Assembly: GCA_008636105.1 (NCBI GenBank)
Contig: VSDH01000029.1
Coordinates: forward strand, 1-34,508
Source: Candidatus Scalindua sediminis
Lineage (GTDB): Bacteria; Planctomycetota; Brocadiia; Brocadiales; Scalinduaceae
DNA length: 34,508 nucleotides
Direction of reading: 5' to 3'
Positions within the stretch are counted from its first letter, which is position 1; each line of letters opens with the position of its first letter. A program made the position numbers and the translations under genes. This document shows, in pieces, positions 33,140 through 34,508 of this stretch. Below the pieces are notes generated by a model. That model saw only the letters and a list, made by a program, of their open reading frames with translations. It was not told the DNA's origin and searched no databases.

Positions 33140-33664
33140 ATGGATACCACCTTAAAAGCGTTCATTAATCGCCTGGAAACTTTACCAGATAAAACATCTT
33201 CTGACGTACTGAAAAAATGCGTGTCAGAAATGGACGTAAGGAAGCTACCAGTTGAGGAGTATGTTATTTTCTCAGACCAGGGATACAAAAGGAATATCGT
33301 ACACGTCAGCACCAAATGCGAGGTCACCGTTCTATGTTTTATGGAAGGGCAGGCTACTCCCATACATGATCACGGTGGTTCTACAGGTATTACGATCATT
33401 CGAGATGGTACCATGACAGAGGAGTTGTTCAATAAGCAGCCTACAGGTATGATTGCGCCTAAACTCAAACGTACATTCCGGAAGAACGAGCTATCTCCCA
33501 TAAATCTGACAACCATTCACCGCGTGTCAAATGCCCATACTGAAGGATTAATCACTATCAACATCTACTTTCCACCGCTAACCCTGATGAATATTTATAA
33601 CTTGAAAGATACCAACCTTGAAAAATGGACTGCTGATTACGTCAACACAGTTGAGAATTTATAA
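33140..33664 (+). CDS. Cysteine dioxygenase-like cupin
   Basis: The 174-residue protein has the cupin fold of type I cysteine dioxygenases, which oxidise thiols such as cysteine to the sulfinate with O2. The iron ligands are H76 and H78 in PIHDHGGS and H127 in TIHRVSNA. R51, in GYKRNIV, fits the carboxylate-binding arginine. The Cys of the Cys-Tyr cross-link of mammalian enzymes is replaced by Gly, as is usual in bacteria. Other thiol substrates, such as 3-mercaptopropionate, are equally possible. If the host is an anaerobe, an O2-requiring enzyme would be notable. It lies on the plus strand, 48 bp before the PGK homologue. Confidence 0.85.
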   Translation: MDTTLKAFINRLETLPDKTSSDVLKKCVSEMDVRKLPVEEYVIFSDQGYKRNIVHVSTKCEVTVLCFMEGQATPIHDHGGSTGITIIRDGTMTEELFNKQPTGMIAPKLKRTFRKNELSPINLTTIHRVSNAHTEGLITINIYFPPLTLMNIYNLKDTNLEKWTADYVNTVENL

Positions 33665-33712
33665 GATTCCACAACTGAATAACAGATTTATTGTTGTGTA
33701 AACAAAGTGGAC

Positions 33713-34508
33713 ATGAAAAAAACTACTCACCATGATGAGACTTTAGAGTGGCTTCCCTACGCCAACAAAATTCCTATCCGAAACCTTCATAAATCGTCCT
33801 TAAAAGATAAGAGGGTTTTCTTACGGGTTAACTACGACATTGTCAGAGATGGTAAGATAATTGATGACAGGCGTATCAGGGCAACAGTTATGGATATTCG
33901 CCACATCCTTAAAAATGGTGTAAGAACTATTGTTATTGTATCCCATAACGGCAAAAGGGAGGACTTCTTCAAGGATAATAAGACATCGGTGGGAATTGAA
34001 ACCGATGGGGAGATCCACTCAGGCTATAGTCTGAAACCCGTGGCAAAGAGGTTAACAGAAATCTTAAAGGATAGAAAACTCCTACCAAAAGATAGAGAGG
34101 TTACCATAACTGATGACTGTATTGGGGAAGAGGTAAAATCCGTTATCAGCAAAGATGGTGTCTTTCTACTGGAAAATGTCAAGTTTCGCAGCGGTGAGAC
34201 ATCAGAGGACGATAATGAAGTTCAGGAGTTTGCAAGACAACTCCACGATACTACTAATTGCGATGTCTTTGTGAATGCCGATCCTGTAACAGCCCACATG
34301 GGCCATCACGCATCGCTTGGGCCAATAACAATGTTTATTTCAGGTCCGAAGGTAGCTGGATTCCTGCTTTCCCAGGAACTAAAGGTACTTGATAATTTCA
34401 TGAGGCATCCTCAAAAACCCGTTATTGCTATTATTGGAGGTGCCAATGTCTCGGAAAAGGTTGAGGTAACGAAGAACCTTATAGTGCATGAAAAGGTTAA
34501 TAAACTGG
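33713..34508 (+). CDS. pgk: Phosphoglycerate kinase homologue with altered active site (partial, runs off the right edge)
   Basis: 265 codons from the ATG at 33713 are visible, about two thirds of a PGK. The family pattern is clear: KRVFLRVNYDIV, IDDRRIRA, GYSLKPVAKRL, DDCIGEEVK, LLENVKF, VAGFLLSQEL and GGANVSEKVE. Several normally invariant catalytic-site residues differ. The RVDFN motif is RVNYD (N40, D42), SHLGRP is SHNGKR (K81 for Arg), ENVRF is ENVKF (K157), TAHRAH is TAHMGH (M196) and GGAKVS is GGANVS (N245). R54, H78, H195 and K249 are kept. Catalytic competence is therefore doubtful and it may be a second, repurposed copy. The C-terminal nucleotide-binding part is outside the window. 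It follows the cupin gene by 48 bp. Confidence 0.85.
   Translation, partial: MKKTTHHDETLEWLPYANKIPIRNLHKSSLKDKRVFLRVNYDIVRDGKIIDDRRIRATVMDIRHILKNGVRTIVIVSHNGKREDFFKDNKTSVGIETDGEIHSGYSLKPVAKRLTEILKDRKLLPKDREVTITDDCIGEEVKSVISKDGVFLLENVKFRSGETSEDDNEVQEFARQLHDTTNCDVFVNADPVTAHMGHHASLGPITMFISGPKVAGFLLSQELKVLDNFMRHPQKPVIAIIGGANVSEKVEVTKNLIVHEKVNKL

Noticed and set aside
1..34508. CRISPR arrays, rRNA and tRNA genes
   Set aside because: No regularly spaced direct repeats and no conserved rRNA or tRNA segments were found on either strand by reading.

Overview
This AT-rich window reads as a chromosomal segment of a Gram-negative (diderm) bacterium. LolC/E and MurJ homologues imply an outer membrane and peptidoglycan. 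The low GC, paired bactofilins, REP-associated tyrosine transposases and overall gene mix would fit an anammox-type planctomycete (Brocadiales/Scalindua-like). That placement is an inference from memory; no marker gene here proves it.

Layout. Bases 1-2890 are an accessory patch: a RAYT transposase running off the left edge, a small membrane-anchored protein, an AT-rich HNH nuclease fused to an XRE-type helix-turn-helix, and the broken C-terminus of a tyrosine recombinase. Bases 2949-4729 hold a two-gene unit of a thiolase-fold protein and its DUF35 partner; the thiolase lacks the usual nucleophilic cysteine. A 129-bp MITE-like element with perfect inverted ends and a 5-bp target duplication follows. 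Bases 4919-8909 (minus) are a trehalose operon: an OtsA-OtsB fusion overlapping a GH15 hydrolase. Bases 9393-12351 (plus) encode an acyl-CoA dehydrogenase and an acyl-CoA synthetase. A GC-rich structured leader then precedes a 3D-domain cell-wall protein, followed by a second RAYT with an AT-hook-like repeat tail.

Bases 14520-18741 (minus) carry a zinc-ribbon bactofilin, a classical bactofilin, a four-helix membrane protein, MurJ and ThiE. A near-consensus promoter then drives purF-purM (plus). Next come pssA (minus), nth (plus), purC and a J-domain/TPR protein (minus), a second MITE-like element, a LolC/E-type permease (minus) and aroC (plus). The minus-strand run ubiD-pfpI-copA follows; ubiD contains an in-frame heptanucleotide tandem repeat. 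The right end carries a tiny CxxC/lysine-rich peptide gene, a cysteine-dioxygenase-like cupin, and the start of a phosphoglycerate kinase homologue in which several residues of the canonical active site are replaced.

Most of the window is housekeeping: purine, thiamine, chorismate and phospholipid synthesis, DNA repair and envelope assembly. The best candidates for undescribed biology are the cysteine-less thiolase/DUF35 pair, the altered PGK, the HNH-XRE nuclease, the AT-hook RAYT, the structured leader at 12841-12949, and the two MITE-like elements that share an internal core but have different ends. No rRNA, tRNA or CRISPR array was seen.
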